Shown piece after piece: positions 14,107-58,745 of a stretch of 64,000 nucleotides of DNA (position 1 is the first letter of the stretch; the number at the start of each line of letters is the position of its first letter). The stretch spans positions 4,233,273 through 4,297,272 of the forward strand of contig CM020510.1 in the NCBI GenBank assembly GCA_009823395.1. The letters are read 5' to 3'. Both the position numbers and the translations under genes were made by a program. The notes beneath the pieces were generated by a model, which worked only from the letters and a program-made list of their open reading frames with translations, was not told where the DNA came from and searched no databases. The stretch is from Thamnaconus septentrionalis. Its lineage: Eukaryota > Chordata > Actinopteri > Tetraodontiformes > Monacanthidae.

Positions 14107-14551
14107 AGGTGGGGGCAGGGAGGTGAGGGTCGGTGGGGAGGGGGGGGGGGCACTGTGCGATGTGTCGACATCAGTGGTTTAATGGTTTGTATCTAAGCGG
14201 GGGCCAATTAAAAGGCAGGCGGCGGCGCTGCCACGGTCGACTCCCCCTTTTCATTCCGGCGGGGAAACGGAGGCTGAAGCGAGGCGATTGTGGCGGCCAC
14301 GTGCACGGCGCGCACGGCCAAGAGGCGGTGGCCGCCCTCCAAGGCAGCGGGACAGAGGACAGAGGAGGGTCTTTGACAGCCGGACAAGGGGAGGCAGTGT
14401 GGCCTTTGAGACTGTGGAGGAAGCAGTGGAGGAAGGGTGGGGGGGAGGTGGGAGAGAGGGTGGGGTGGGGTGGGGGGCGGCGATGTAAGCGGATGCAAGG
14501 ACGGACTGACGGACAGCAAGAAAAATAAAAGCACGACGATGGAGAATGTGC

Positions 14552-14644
14552 GACTGGGGGGGATGGGTGGAGTCAGCTGATTGACTGGGGGGGATGGGCG
14601 GAGTCAGCCGATTGACTGGGGGGGATGGGTGGGGTCAGCTGACC
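14552..14644 (+). repeat. 31-bp minisatellite, three copies
   Basis: Three head-to-tail units begin GACTGGGGGGGATGGG at 14552, 14583 and 14614. They differ by a few C/T and A/G changes in the GGAGTCAGCTGATT part. Confidence 0.9.
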
Positions 14645-14774
14645 AACAGAGGCGCTACAGTAGCTGCTGCCTTCCTGACGTCAGCTGGTCAGCAGAAGTG
14701 CTGACTGAGCCGCACGCACTCACACTGTGGAAGCTTGAAAAATGTACATCACAGCACATCAAAGAAATGTGTGT

Positions 14775-14775
<1 letters not shown>

Positions 14776-14848
<73 letters not shown>
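14776..14848 (+). repeat. compound GT-GA microsatellite
   Basis: About 16 GT units followed by CA and about 16 GA units, just upstream of the ATC array. Confidence 0.9.
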
Positions 14849-14852
<4 letters not shown>

Positions 14853-14880
14853 GCCAGTGTTGGAAGCAACTTTCCATAAC

Positions 14881-15343
14881 CATCATCATCATCACTATCA
14901 TCGTCATCATCATCACTATCATCATCGTCATCGTCACCACCATCATCATCTTCATCACATCATCATCTTCATCACCATCATCATCTTCATCATCTATCAT
15001 CATCATCACCATCATCATCTTCATCACTATCATCATCATCATCATCATCACCATCACCATCATCATCTTCATCATATCATCATCACCATCATCATCATCA
15101 TCACCATCACCATCATCATCACTATCATCGTCATCATCATCACTATCATCATCGTCATCGTCACCACCATCGTCCTCGTCATCATCATCTTCATCACCAT
15201 CACCATCATCATCTTCAACACTCATCATCATCATCATCATCATCATCATTCATCACCATCACCATCATCATCTTCATCACTATCATCATCACCATCATCA
15301 TCGTCACCATCGTCACCATCATCATCACCTTCATCATCACTGG
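14881..15343 (+). repeat. degenerate ATC trinucleotide array
   Basis: A 463-bp array of CAT/ATC triplets with TTC, GTC and ACC variants. A block of about 51 bp starting at 14894 recurs exactly at 15121, so the array grew partly by duplicating a unit of about 227 bp. Frames here give His, Ile or Ser runs with no coding meaning. Confidence 0.9.
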
Positions 15344-17452
15344 CCACATGCAGATTTCAGTCGCCGCCTGTGATGATGTCAGACTGGCGTCCAGAGGAGG
15401 ATTCAGTCTTTGCACTGTATCACTTCCTGTTTTGGCCCGCTCCTCCCTCCCCCTGGCCCCCCCCACGACTCCATGTCTGTGCCGTGTGATTGGTGTGATC
15501 CTCCCTCCGAGGCTTCTGAAGGAGTCCGAGACCTTTCGCTTAATGTCAGACGTCGCAGACTTTCATGTCAGCGGGCGGCAAAAAACCAGACGTGACAGGA
15601 AGCGGCAGTGGCCTTGGCAGAGGAAGTGTGGCGTGCCGTCAAGCAGCGTTAATTATGTGTGTCAACAGTGTGTGTGTGTGTGTTTGTCAACGGTAGTTTG
15701 AATGATAGAGTTTCTGAATTTCTAAATGCTCGATAAAAGACTGTGCGTCGCCATACGTCTGAGAAACCTCCAACATCCATGTTGCCAAATCACAATCTGA
15801 AGAACTTCGCTATCAAGGAGCCAATCAGCTTCTTCCAGCTGTGACAGCCGAGCAGGAAACATCTGCAGTGTTCCAGATTTCCACGAGGGGATCGCATCGT
15901 ATCGTACAGTGACTAACCTCAGTCTTGATGTGCAAAGTAAACACGGAATCTAATCTTAAAACACTTCACTGTTTACATGACAAAACACGTAAACACTTCA
16001 TTTTTGTTGCCAAATAGCAATTAAACGCCGTTAATGGTGAGCTGCAAATCTAATTTTTCGCTTGGCAGCACTGTGCTGGAATTCTCTCCAGAAGCTGCTC
16101 ATCATCTGCAGGTCAGCGGGCAAAGTCATAATTCATATTCATGACTGTGTTTTTATACTGCTTGTATGTTTTACACTGATGACACTGTTGTAGTTGTTGT
16201 TGTTGTTGTTGTAGTTTTCAGACGTGCTGATGCTGAACCTGGAGGTGGTGGTGGGCGTCTCACTCTGCGCTGCTGCACACATCACTGTCAGCATCCACCC
16301 AGGGAATCGATTATGATGATAAGTGGGCGGAGCCAGAGGGGGGTGGAGCCTGTGCCGACTGTTCCGCTGCGTGGCACATGGCGGCGAGCTCTGTCAGTTG
16401 CCCTGGCGACAGCCGGGGCCGCCTGTCAACACCTCCGTCTTAATAGTGACAAATTGTTCTTATTACATCAGCGCTAATTCTCCCCGATCTCCCTCAGATG
16501 AAGATACTTAGAGCCGCTGATCAAATTGTGTCAGCATAATTACTGGGAGCAGAAGCCCATTAAAAAGCAGGGCCTCAGACGCTCTGTCCAGACTCATCCG
16601 CCGGCCCATCAGTCAACATGCATCTCTGCGGAGGCAGAGCGAGGGTCGGGGGGGACGGCGGGGGATGGGAGGGGGGGGGGATTCGGGGTTGGAGGGGTGG
16701 ATGATGGGACGAGGACAGAGAGAGAGAGAGGGAGGGAAGGGAAGAGAAGATCCTTCTGGAGCAGCAGGAGCAGTCGACTCTTGAAAGGACGGGAAATCAT
16801 TTCTTACGCAGTTCTGTTGTGTTTTGATCACTTCTGTTGCATCTTTGACCTTATTGGGGTTTTGTTTTTTAGTTTAAAATGTGAAAGAGGCAGGCTTGAG
16901 GCTTGAGGCTTGAGGAATAAGCTTTTTTTTTTGTATTTTCTACACTACAAAACTATGCGTTCAATTCTCAACATCCAAAGTGGAACATTTCCCAAACTCT
17001 TCTCTGCATCACCGTGTTGAAATTCCAAGTGGGATAGTGGTTGATGGCAAACAATCCTAAAAAAAAAACTGTCACTCCACCTGGTGAACTATTTTGTTGC
17101 CTTTTTTTTTTGTCGTGATGGAAATAAGAGGTTACTTCAGTCACTGAAGGTCAAGTGACCATAAAAAAAGGAAAAAATGCAATTTAATTAAAGTCTCCAC
17201 CTGTTGTTTCACCACCCTAAACTTATTGTGACTGGGCAGGATGGCTCACCTGGTACTGCTTTTGGCTTGCTAACACACCTGTCCAGCTGGGGGCGCTGTG
17301 TCAACGACATGGGCGCCGTTATTTCCCTCCACGACTCATTTAATTGAAAAAAAACTGTTTGATTTAACAGTGGAAAACCTTTGTCGTGTTCGTTTAAAGC
17401 TGCTGCCCCTGTTTTAGAATAACACTAAATTAACTCACTCTCACTGCCTCTC

Positions 17453-17493
<41 letters not shown>

Positions 17494-18233
17494 TGTTGTG
17501 TTGTGCTCTTGAATGTTGCCGGAATGGAATTCGCAAATTAGTGTCGTCTGATGGAAATGTGCTAATTGCTGTTGTTAAGCTGCTGCAATAATTAGGTTAT
17601 GATGGCAGACTGCTACACGCGTGCGTGTGTGCGTGCACGCCCAGGGCCCGTGCACGCACGCACACACAGGCGGCGGTGGCAGCGTCCTCTCCCCAGCACG
17701 GTTGAAACGAGGCGAGATTTAATGAGTCATTTTACTCTCCATCTGCGAGCCTAATTTTCCAGACATGCGACGCAACAGTTGACAGCAGTTCGTCCTGCTG
17801 TTGGTTAAAGAGATATATTTATTCATTTAGAGTAAAAAGAAAATATTGTTTCACCCCCGCTGCCACCTAAGTCGCGGCCGACCGTGATGTAGTGACACTG
17901 GGTGAGCGCTGAGATGACTCAGCTGTCCGTCTGGCAGCCGACGAACCCCGGCGGCGGCTACGGCGGCGGCAGCGAGAGCTTCGCGTGGCTGCTGTCGCTC
18001 GCCGCCATCTGCCGACACGACCCGGGGCTTTTCCTGTTACCGTTACCCATTTTTTTTTTTTTTGTATGTTACGTCACTGCAGTAAAACAGGAGTCAACAT
18101 TTCTTGAAAGAAAGCCCGGCTGCGTGTCGCGTCTGGATGTTTTACAAAGCACCAAATCATTGACATAAAACGAACTAACTGATAAGCCTGAACTTAAACT
18201 GCACCTTTATCAGTCTCAAGTGAGGTGTTAGTC

Positions 18234-18640
18234 TTATCCCATCCCATCCTATGCTATCCCATCTTATCCCATCCCATCCTATGCTATCCCATCTTATCCC
18301 ATCCCATACTATTCCATCCGGTCCCATCATCCCATCTCGCCCCATCCCATCCTATCCCATTCTTTCCCATTCTACCCAATGCTACCCTATCCCATCCTAT
18401 CCCATCCATTCCCATCCTATCCTATTCTATCCCATTCCATTCTACCCAACGCTACCCTATCCCATCCTATCCCATCCCGTCCCATCCTATCCTATTCTAT
18501 CCCATTCCATTCTACCCTACGCTATCCTATCCCATCCCATCCCATCCCATCCTATCCCATCCTATCCTATTCCATTCTACCCTATGCTATCCCATCCCCT
18601 CCCGGTCCTTCCCATTCTTTCCCTTCCCATCCTTTCCTAA
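18234..18640 (+). repeat. ATCCC pentamer satellite with 70-bp higher-order unit
   Basis: The array is made of CCCAT/CCTAT/TCTAC pentamers. The variant word TCTACCC recurs at 18371, 18441, 18511 and 18576, so a unit of 70, 70 and 65 bp (14, 14 and 13 pentamers) has been duplicated. Confidence 0.9.
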
Positions 18641-21531
18641 TTTCTTGCAAATATGTGCACGTGACAAATAATGAGGTTTTTAGATTCGATTATTTCCTCC
18701 TCCTTCTCTCTCCTTGCTGGTGGTCCGTCATCGTATCTCCTCGGTCCAACCAGCAGCAGCTGCAGCTGCAGAAGCAGCAGCAGCCAGAAGCTGCTCAGAA
18801 ATCTGGGCTCCCATGATTTATTCAAATGACATCCTTCACTTGTGCGCTTGTTTATTAAATTTTAATTATTCATCTCATGGCAGTTGGACATTTTTTGCAT
18901 GGATTCCGAAGCACAAATAATTGATGGCGATTGAAAAGCCCATTTTTAATTTAACACGACGCCGGTGTAACGCTAACCGCTGTTGCCGTCTGACGAAATT
19001 TTATATTTAATTCCTTGACAATACTCTTGACAAAAAATAAAATAAAATAAAAATATATGGGCAAAATGCTAAATAAGTGACTGGATAATGAAAAATGCTC
19101 ACGGAGGAAACCAGTTCTGGAAAACAACTTTATTGCAACTAGTTTTGAAGAACGTTCTAGTGGAGACAAAATCGCTCAGTGCAAACAGTGCAATAATACT
19201 ACAAATGACATCTAACATTGTCTCAAAGATTCCATTTGAAATTGCAGATTTACACAAGAATGTATGCAGATTTTGATGCCATTGCTCTGGTTTGTCAGTC
19301 ATGTGGACAACTGATAATTCTAATAGCTGATAAACTGATAAATTCTAGATAAAAGGAGTAGTGTGTTGAAAAAGAATGTGTTGGGCAGGCAACAAAAGTT
19401 GTCTAGTCCTTTACCAGGCCACCAGGTGTCGCTGTTGCAGTGGCAGGGCCGCTGGTTTTCCTGTTAAAAGTCAATTAATTATTAGTTTTGTTAAAGTAAA
19501 AAAAATAAAATTTCTAAATGACTTGACTGAAGTTGAAGTAGGGGAACATAAAATGTAAATCTTCTCACTTGCTTTCGATGCTCCAGTGAGGTGCAGGTGA
19601 GACTGGTGACTTGGTGTCTTGCATTGAAGCGGATGAAAAATGTTTTCTCTGTTGATCTAATCCCTTTTTTTTTTTTTTTTTTTTTTGCGCCGTCAAGTTT
19701 TGCAGCCTTCGTCCGTCTCTTATAACTTGAAATCACATTATTGTTGCAAATGTTCAGAACTTCCCCACCTGTTTTCGGGGTCAGGCAGGAGGCGGTTATT
19801 GGATGCGGGAGCTCTGCGGCAGCTCGCTGCGTCGCTTTAGCATTCAGTGCTGCAGACGGGGGCGAGAGAGGCGGAGAGACGGCTGCAGGGGGGAGAAGGA
19901 GAGTCGGGGGAGGAAGTGAAAAGAGCCAAACAGGAACACAGACATGTTTTGAGGCCGGCTGAAAGAATCTCTGAGGGAACCATGGACGCCTTCTTCAACG
20001 CCGCCTCAATGGCACCTCTGTTGTTTGCTTGTTTTGCCTCCCGTCCATTCAGGCTGCAGGTGCGCTGAGAGAAAGAGATTTTTATAGGTGACCTTTACAG
20101 GTGTTGGATGTTTTATAGTTTGAAGCATCTGGATATTCTTATGCACCGACTGTGAGCCCAGACCTAAATTTCCGGTCTACCAAAAAATTGGATGAAGGAT
20201 TTGGAAATATTCAAGTGCATTGACGAAGAGAGGAAATAGATCTGCTCACAAGGTTTCCACTATATTAAAGTAAGAGATTCTTCGTGTAGAGGTTCAGAAA
20301 ATTAAAAGTGAGTTTTGAGATCAAAGATGATTCTGCCGCTTTGTTGTCGCAAAGCAAACTGACATGATATATTGAATGTTTTAAAAAATTAAAAGCTTCA
20401 TAAAAAACAAGATCCAATCATATTTCTTCAGTGAAGCCAGGAGGTAACAGGTCCAGGCTTCCAATTGGTGAATTGGTGATGGTGGGCGGAGTTAAACTGC
20501 AAGGTGTCCAGAGCCAGTCAGCAGCAGGAAAACACCCTCCGTGCCTTTAGTCCCCTTGTTCTTCTAAATGAGGAAATGATTTAGACAGGAGCTTTTCAAG
20601 ATGGATCTTGGAAGAAACGCTGCGATTTGGTTGTTTGCAATATTAGTCTGAAGGGTTTTTTATTGTTATTTTTAATGCTTAGAATGATATCATTATGATG
20701 ACTGTCCTGCTGCCGTCGGCTTTACATCCGCGTATGAGAACAAACACCTCGTGCTGTTGGAGGTTTTTTTTTATTTGGCCTGCATCTCGGCGGCGCTGCT
20801 GCCGCTCGGCTTCAGAGTCGCAGCAGCAGCGGGGGACGGCGTGGCACTCGCTCATCTGCACGTCGAGGCTTATTTAGCCTGCTGAGAGTGAGAGCCCGCC
20901 GGCCCTATTAGATTCTGTCTCCGGCAAAGTGGGGAATGATTAGATAAAGTGTGTCTAGTGGAGTGGAGCACTTTTTCACTTTACAGTGGCGGCCGCCGGC
21001 GGAGGCGAGGGGACGAGCAGGCGCCTCTGACGGCGGCGCTGGAACCTCCTTCCAATGGGTGATCATCGGCGCCCAAGGGCCCCGGGGCCTCGCCAGCCTC
21101 CTTAATTAAGACCTGACGAGTCTGCATGTGGCTCTCAGATGGTGCAGAGATATTAAAAATGTGTGTGGGGGGGATAAAAACGGTTGGTGTTGGAGGAAGC
21201 TGGTGGCTGCGAGTAAACACACTTGAATGCAACCGCTGCTGTTTTTTTGTTTGAGTGCCGTCCCCGAGCGCAGCGCCCCCTCTCTGTCTGTAACCGGAGC
21301 ACAATGAGTCGGCGTTCGGGTGCCTTTCAAGGCATCGCGGGAGCACGGCGAGGTGCTCGAAGAGAAAATTGCAGCCGCTCGCAGGCGGCGGCGGCGGCAG
21401 TGGCGGCGGCGGGAGTGAAAGACCATTTTGTCTCGCTCAAGATGGATTCCACTGCGAGATTTCAGGCGGCCAGTACGGAATCAAAATGGAGAAGCCTGAA
21501 GGGAGGAGACAAAAAAAAAGCATTCTGTGTG

Positions 21532-21574
<43 letters not shown>

Positions 21575-22607
21575 CTGGAGAAAACCGTTTGTTTTTGCTG
21601 CAGCTCGCTGATGTATAATTTCTATTGTTTTCATTGTTTTGTATTTTTTGTGTGTTTTGTGTTTTTTTCACAATGAGTAAAAAAAATAAATAAAGGCATT
21701 GTCAAGGAATAATAATATGAAATTAAATGAATGAGTGACGCAGCCTCCTCAGCTGTAAAAAACACTGAAGCAGGAAGCGATCATGAACAGAAATTATATT
21801 TTTTGTTTTCTCTGTATTTTTTTTTTTTTTTTTTTTTTTTTGCACCCGTCCTCTTCGACCTCTCTCCATCAATTGTCTCGCACGCTGGCATGCAAGCATG
21901 GCTGCCGGCATCTGCACACACACACACACACTGACAAGGCAGGCAGCGCGGTCACACCCTCCCTCCTCCTCTTTATAGATTCCTCTTGCCCATCTCGCAG
22001 GCCTGCATGGAAACCAGCGAAAGCCCTTCAGGACATCAGATCCGAGGAATCTGTTGTCGGTTCTATCTAGGTCAGCGCTCACAATAGCTGTGCAATATTT
22101 CCCTCCTCCCCGCCGACACCAGCCGCCAACCAGCAGCACCAGCGCAACGTATAAACGTGGGGGGAAAAAATACCCCCAAAATAAATAAACAAACAAAAAA
22201 AAAACGCATTTTAAATCACAAACGGTCTCCAGCGACACGTTGAGAAGCGTCTGGAGGCGTCGTTGCTCTTTGTTTTGGCTAATTGGTCGGAGCTGCGTCG
22301 TTAATCGCAAAGTTCTGCCCGGCAACGCTGCAACTGCTCGGGATTTAATGCGACTCTGATGTACTTTGGTTTGCTGGGGGGAGTTTAGCAGGGGTTTCGT
22401 GACCTGTGGGAGGTTTTGCAGCTAATTTGTGAACCCACACAGAAGAGATGAGCGGCTGCACCTGCTCGTCCATGCATTTTTTATCGACGCCCCCAATAGG
22501 ACGTTCTGACCAGAGGCACAGAGAAAAGATTGTGTTGTACTACGTTGTGCAAATAGACGGGATTGTGTGTTGTTTGACAGGCTCTGCAGGAGTTTACTGC
22601 TCTATTT

Positions 22608-22644
<37 letters not shown>

Positions 22645-22916
22645 CTCAAGGGGAAATCCTGTTTTTTCTTTTATAATGAAATTATTTGCACATAACATTT
22701 GCCCACAGTTGAGGAAGTCGACACAAAACACGGCTGCTTAATGTGAGGAAACGGACCAGTCTGCTTCTTCACTGCTAGCTAAGCGAGTTTGTAACAGACT
22801 TCCTGTTGTTGCGATGAGGCTTTCAGGCCCCTCAGTTCTTTGCTCTTCTTCTCCTGAGGAAATGTTGTCTGTTGTGAAACTGGCCAACTGCAGGATCTGT
22901 GACACTGTTTAAACGC

Positions 22917-23037
22917 TGGCTGTAGCTCCGCCTCTTTCATCTCAAAAGGATACTGATTGGTCTAGTCATACAATAGCCAGCTGAAAACGAGTCTCTCAAG
23001 ATGGATCAGCAAGAACTGATCCATCTTGAGAGACTTG
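22917..23037 (+). repeat. dispersed repeat copy B with perfect hairpin
   Basis: The core reads CTGTAGCTCCGCC, a TTTCATCTCAAAAGGATAC block and TGATTGGTC, then a perfect inverted repeat with arms 22990-23009 and 23016-23035 and a six-base loop. Confidence 0.6.
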
Positions 23038-23918
23038 ACCTAGGCAGAGGTGAACAACCAGTATTTATGTCAAAATTGCCACTTGAAGGACAAACACAGA
23101 AGAAACCTTTTCCAGACTCCAGAAACCACATCATCACATTTAACACCGAGATTTTTTCTCTCACGATTAAACTGAATATTTCAGTGTTTAATAACGTTAG
23201 GCGTCATCCTCATCATCGACAGGTTGACGCCATAAACCGATGCATCATTAACACGTGATCAATACGACCCCGACCGTTGTCACCTGACTGAGAGGCGGAT
23301 CCTCTGATAATCTCCTGTAAATTGCCTTTTCCGATCAATGTTGACACCTGATCCCATCATCCCCCGTTTTTTTTTTTTCTTTTTTGGCCGTCTTCATGGA
23401 TTTTGACACGCCAGCAAGCTGCTGCGCTAATGCTACAGCATTAACATGGCTGATCGGGAGGAAGCGAGTGTGACAGCCAATGAGGGATCGGCCCTCAGAG
23501 GTCAGAGGGCAGGACGACGGAGGCCGTGGGAGGTCAATTTAATTACCGCGTCTGATTTAATGTGATTAAAGGTTTGAAGATTGTCTTTCAGTCGCTCGTT
23601 TTAGCCTCAAAATCGGTGTGTTTAGCGTCTTTTGAAGGCGAATCCCCTGCAGCTAATGTGTATCTTCAGGAGATAAATGATTTCTTTGCTCTGCCTCCCT
23701 TTGCTCTCGCTGAGCTGAACTTCTTAAGGTTTTTTTTTCCTTTTTTTTTTTTCTTCTGGCTGCGAGATTTCAAGCGTTCCCTTTTCTTGCACTGTGCAAA
23801 CAGCCCACGGAGGAATCTTCCTTCGCGGCGGCGCGACGGCTGAGACTCACTCGCCGCTTCCTTCGCCTTTTTTCCCCCCCTTCTCACGTCATCGTTTTCT
23901 CTGCTCTTCTCTCTCCAG

Positions 23919-55866
<31,948 letters not shown>

Positions 55867-56213
55867 CACTGGGACACGCCCACGGGGAAGGGGCGGGGCC
55901 AGAGGGCACGGACGGCAGGGCCAGAGGGACACTTTTCCACAGCAGAAATGGTTGTACATAGAGCCGTTTCCGACATGCGTCTGAAGTGGTCGCTTTTTTT
56001 TCTTTGTCTTTCTTTCTTTTTACTCGTTTCTTTCTTTCCTCTCTCTTCTCGCTCTCTCTTTCTCTGTTGCTCTGGAACTTTCGCTCCTCCTGCTCCTCCG
56101 CCTCCAACGGATCGTCTCTCACACTCTATAATTTTCTACTCGAGTATTCTTTTATCCCGACGTGACTCCGAGGATCGCCAAAAGGAATTTATTTAAAAAA
56201 TCTGAGAAAGAGG

Positions 56214-56219
56214 AATAAA
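56214..56219 (+). terminator. proximal polyadenylation signal AATAAA
   Basis: Canonical hexamer 348 nt after the stop codon. The downstream element is not clearly GT-rich, so use of this site is uncertain. Confidence 0.4.
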
Positions 56220-56724
56220 AGTACTATGAATTTATATGGAGGACAATTATATTCATGATTGCTATTGTTATTATGATTAATATTATTATTATTATTATTA
56301 TTATTATATAAAAACAGAAAATGTCTGAAAAGGAAGAAGGAGAAGAGAGGGAGGAAGACGGGAGCGTTCTGAACGAGAAATGTTGCTTTCTTTATTTATT
56401 TTAATTTTATTGTCGCAGTGTGATGAAATCTGTGATTGGGTAACTGAGGGTGGGGGCGGGACTTAGCACTACCAGGAGACGAGGAAGTGACACGACCGCC
56501 GATGCTGACCAATCGTAATGTCTCTCAAACCTTCCTGACGACTGCATGGCGACTGATCAAAGACAATGAATAGGAATGGCTGGAAATTCAAAAAAATGGG
56601 AAAAAATCTTTAAAAAAAAAAACAAAAAGAGAGAATTTTTTGTCACACTATGAAATTATACAATGTGAATATATATAAAGAGATCACTTTTATTTGTGGA
56701 TATTATGGGGAAAATGATTTGGTT

Positions 56725-56730
56725 AATAAA
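56725..56730 (+). terminator. distal polyadenylation signal AATAAA
   Basis: Canonical hexamer in GGTTAATAAAGTCC, with a T/G-rich stretch (CTCTGTTTTAATGGTGT) about 25-45 nt downstream. This is the best candidate for the main dscam 3' end. Confidence 0.65.
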
Positions 56731-56755
56731 GTCCTTAGTCATGTTTGCACAGATC

Positions 56756-58710
56756 AGCCTCTGTTTTAATGGTGTCGGACTGAAACGCTGTCTTCATTCA
56801 TTATACAACAAAAATGATGTTAACTGACCAACTAACTAACTCTGAAACACAATCAACACTCACATGAGAATATGTTTGGGAAAAGAGTTCCTTGATTTTA
56901 GTCAGGTGACCAAATATAATCCCTTTGTAATTTATCGAGTTGTACAAACGCTTAAATTCCATTATATTTATACGCAAATAATCTCTGATGGCATCTGGGT
57001 ACTTGTCGAAAGACACTGTATTGATTGAGAGCGTGTGGAAGGAAGCCATTTTTGAAGAAAAAAGGGATCTAGAAAGCAGCCTTGAGGAGCTCCGCACGTG
57101 AGGAAAACCTCCCACGAGCAGCCAGTGTCGTCCCCCTACAGCAAATACAACCAAAGACGAAGATTCCAAAATCAGCATGATTCACTACTGGAGGCGATTC
57201 TTTTTCCCTCCTTTGAAAATTGCCAGAGAGCACATTTTAATGTTCACACTGCCGCCAACAAGGCTCAGGGAACACCATCGTTCATTGACGACCATTAAAG
57301 CGGCAGAGACAGGATGGCTGCTGCGCCCCGTGCCTGATCAACAGGTGGCGCTGTGCCATCGAGGTGCCAAAACCCGCAGCTGAACCCTCGTTGTAAAAGA
57401 GACGTTTCCGGCACCAAAAAAAGCTGCTCGTGACAACACAGCCGGGAAACGGGGGACGTGCCCGCCCGTCTGCCTGCCGCAGCAGCGGTGAATAATTCAT
57501 GTTGCCGCCATCGCCGGAACATCGCATCAGGTTCACACCGTCACGCTGATCCCTGAAGACTGCACTTACGCTTGCAAACGCCTCAGTAAACTTTATGTAA
57601 ATCCCGGCTCTGTCGCTGATGTGGAATTTCTGTTTTGCAGGAAATAAGAACCGGGCAAGACTTCCTGCCGTCGTTATTTTCGGAAGAAAAAAATAAATAA
57701 AAGAAACAGTCCGTCAAAATAAATGAAAATTTTCCTTGCCGGGTTTGTGTTTGTGTATACGGTGATGGATGACACACCTGCACGCCCAGCGGCACCATAT
57801 GAGCATTGGCTCGCCCTCGTAAATTAGCAGGCAGCTGCAGCTGAGTGCTGCAGAGGGATCTCAGCAGCTCATCAGCACACCTCCCCGCAAACTCTGCAGG
57901 GAGGCCGTGAGCAGGAACAGTAAATAATCTGGACGGGGTTATAAATTGGTCCCTGACCTCTTGAAATTTTATCGCATCCATTTTGTAAAGATCCTGGTCT
58001 GAGAGGTTTCCGGCCGGTCTCATCCAGAACAAACAGCTTCAGTTCAGTCAGACAACTATGAATTAGAGGGCAATGTTTTTATTTAGCATCACATATGGCT
58101 GCAGCAAGCATATAGTGAAGCTAATTTAGTGTCAGGCTCTGTCTTGATCTATTCAGGAGTAGCAGTTAGCATGCTGACCAGTAGCAGCATCGCTAGGAGT
58201 AACCAGAAAGCTGGAACGCTTTAATTAGCCTGCCCTATCAGGCAAGGAGGGCATGTGACCGATCAGCTGATTGGTCACATGACGCGCGCAGCCTGGAGTT
58301 GTCTGTGTGCATGAGCACCGCAAGGCTTCCAGCTCATCTGCTGCTGAAGACTTTAGCGCAGGCGCTCCTTCATCACTGTCAACAGGTAAACCACGTTATT
58401 TTAACAAAGTCGGGTGAGTAGGTCGTGAGAGTAGTCACTGTGGGACAGGAAGTGGTGGTCAGTGGTGACTCCCAGAAACTGACTGGGTTCTTTCTTTAAA
58501 AAAAAAAAAAAAAAAAAACAAACAAACAAACAATGGGAAAAAAGAAAAACTTATCCCGAGGATTTCTTGATATCTCCACCAAGACAAAACACACCTGGAT
58601 GTTTGTGTCCCTTCATCAACATCAGGCCATCGCTCCAACAGGCGACACTTCCTGCGCTGCTGCTAGTGAGACGCCGCAGAAAAGCACGTCAGCGGGCTGG
58701 CCGGATGTTG

Positions 58711-58745
<35 letters not shown>

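Larger units (their letters stand above)
1..23918 (+). other. dscam intron 3 (3' part); no coding exon found
   Basis: No frame on either strand shows Ig1, the first half of Ig2, a signal peptide, or any other recognisable protein. The long open frames here are low-complexity (CA/GT, CAG, ATC, poly-pyrimidine). The stretch is therefore read as the downstream part of the large intron before exon 4. It contains a SINE near 0.66 kb, copies of a dispersed repeat near 5.2, 7.9, 12.3, 15.8, 20.5 and 22.9 kb, a pentamer satellite, a 31-bp minisatellite, a degenerate ATC array and many dinucleotide tracts. Quieter unique DNA lies at about 0.3-0.65, 2.3-3.8, 9.9-10.8 and 18.8-20.4 kb, where I see no definable element. 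It ends in a normal acceptor (CTCTCCAG) at 23918. Confidence 0.8.
55867..56755 (+). other. dscam: dscam 3' UTR
   Basis: The region after the stop is GC-rich for about 100 nt. It then becomes T/A-rich, with a TTA array (about 56278-56308) and A-rich runs, as is common in long neuronal 3' UTRs. It ends about 25 nt past the second AATAAA. The end point is inferred from the signal and the GT/T-rich stretch after 56756; shorter isoforms using the first signal are possible. Confidence 0.7.

Noticed and set aside
14581..15489. 302-residue His/Ile-rich open frame, the longest in the window
   Set aside because: It is created by the GT, GA and ATC arrays. All frames over the arrays stay open, and no domain or start context supports it.
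17902..18168. 88-residue plus-strand frame beginning MSAEMTQLSVWQPTN
   Set aside because: Its start looks coding-like, but it runs into a poly-T tract, matches no family I know and has no splice partner.
18234..18640. CRISPR-like array
   Set aside because: There are no unique spacers. The array is a pentamer satellite in vertebrate intronic DNA.
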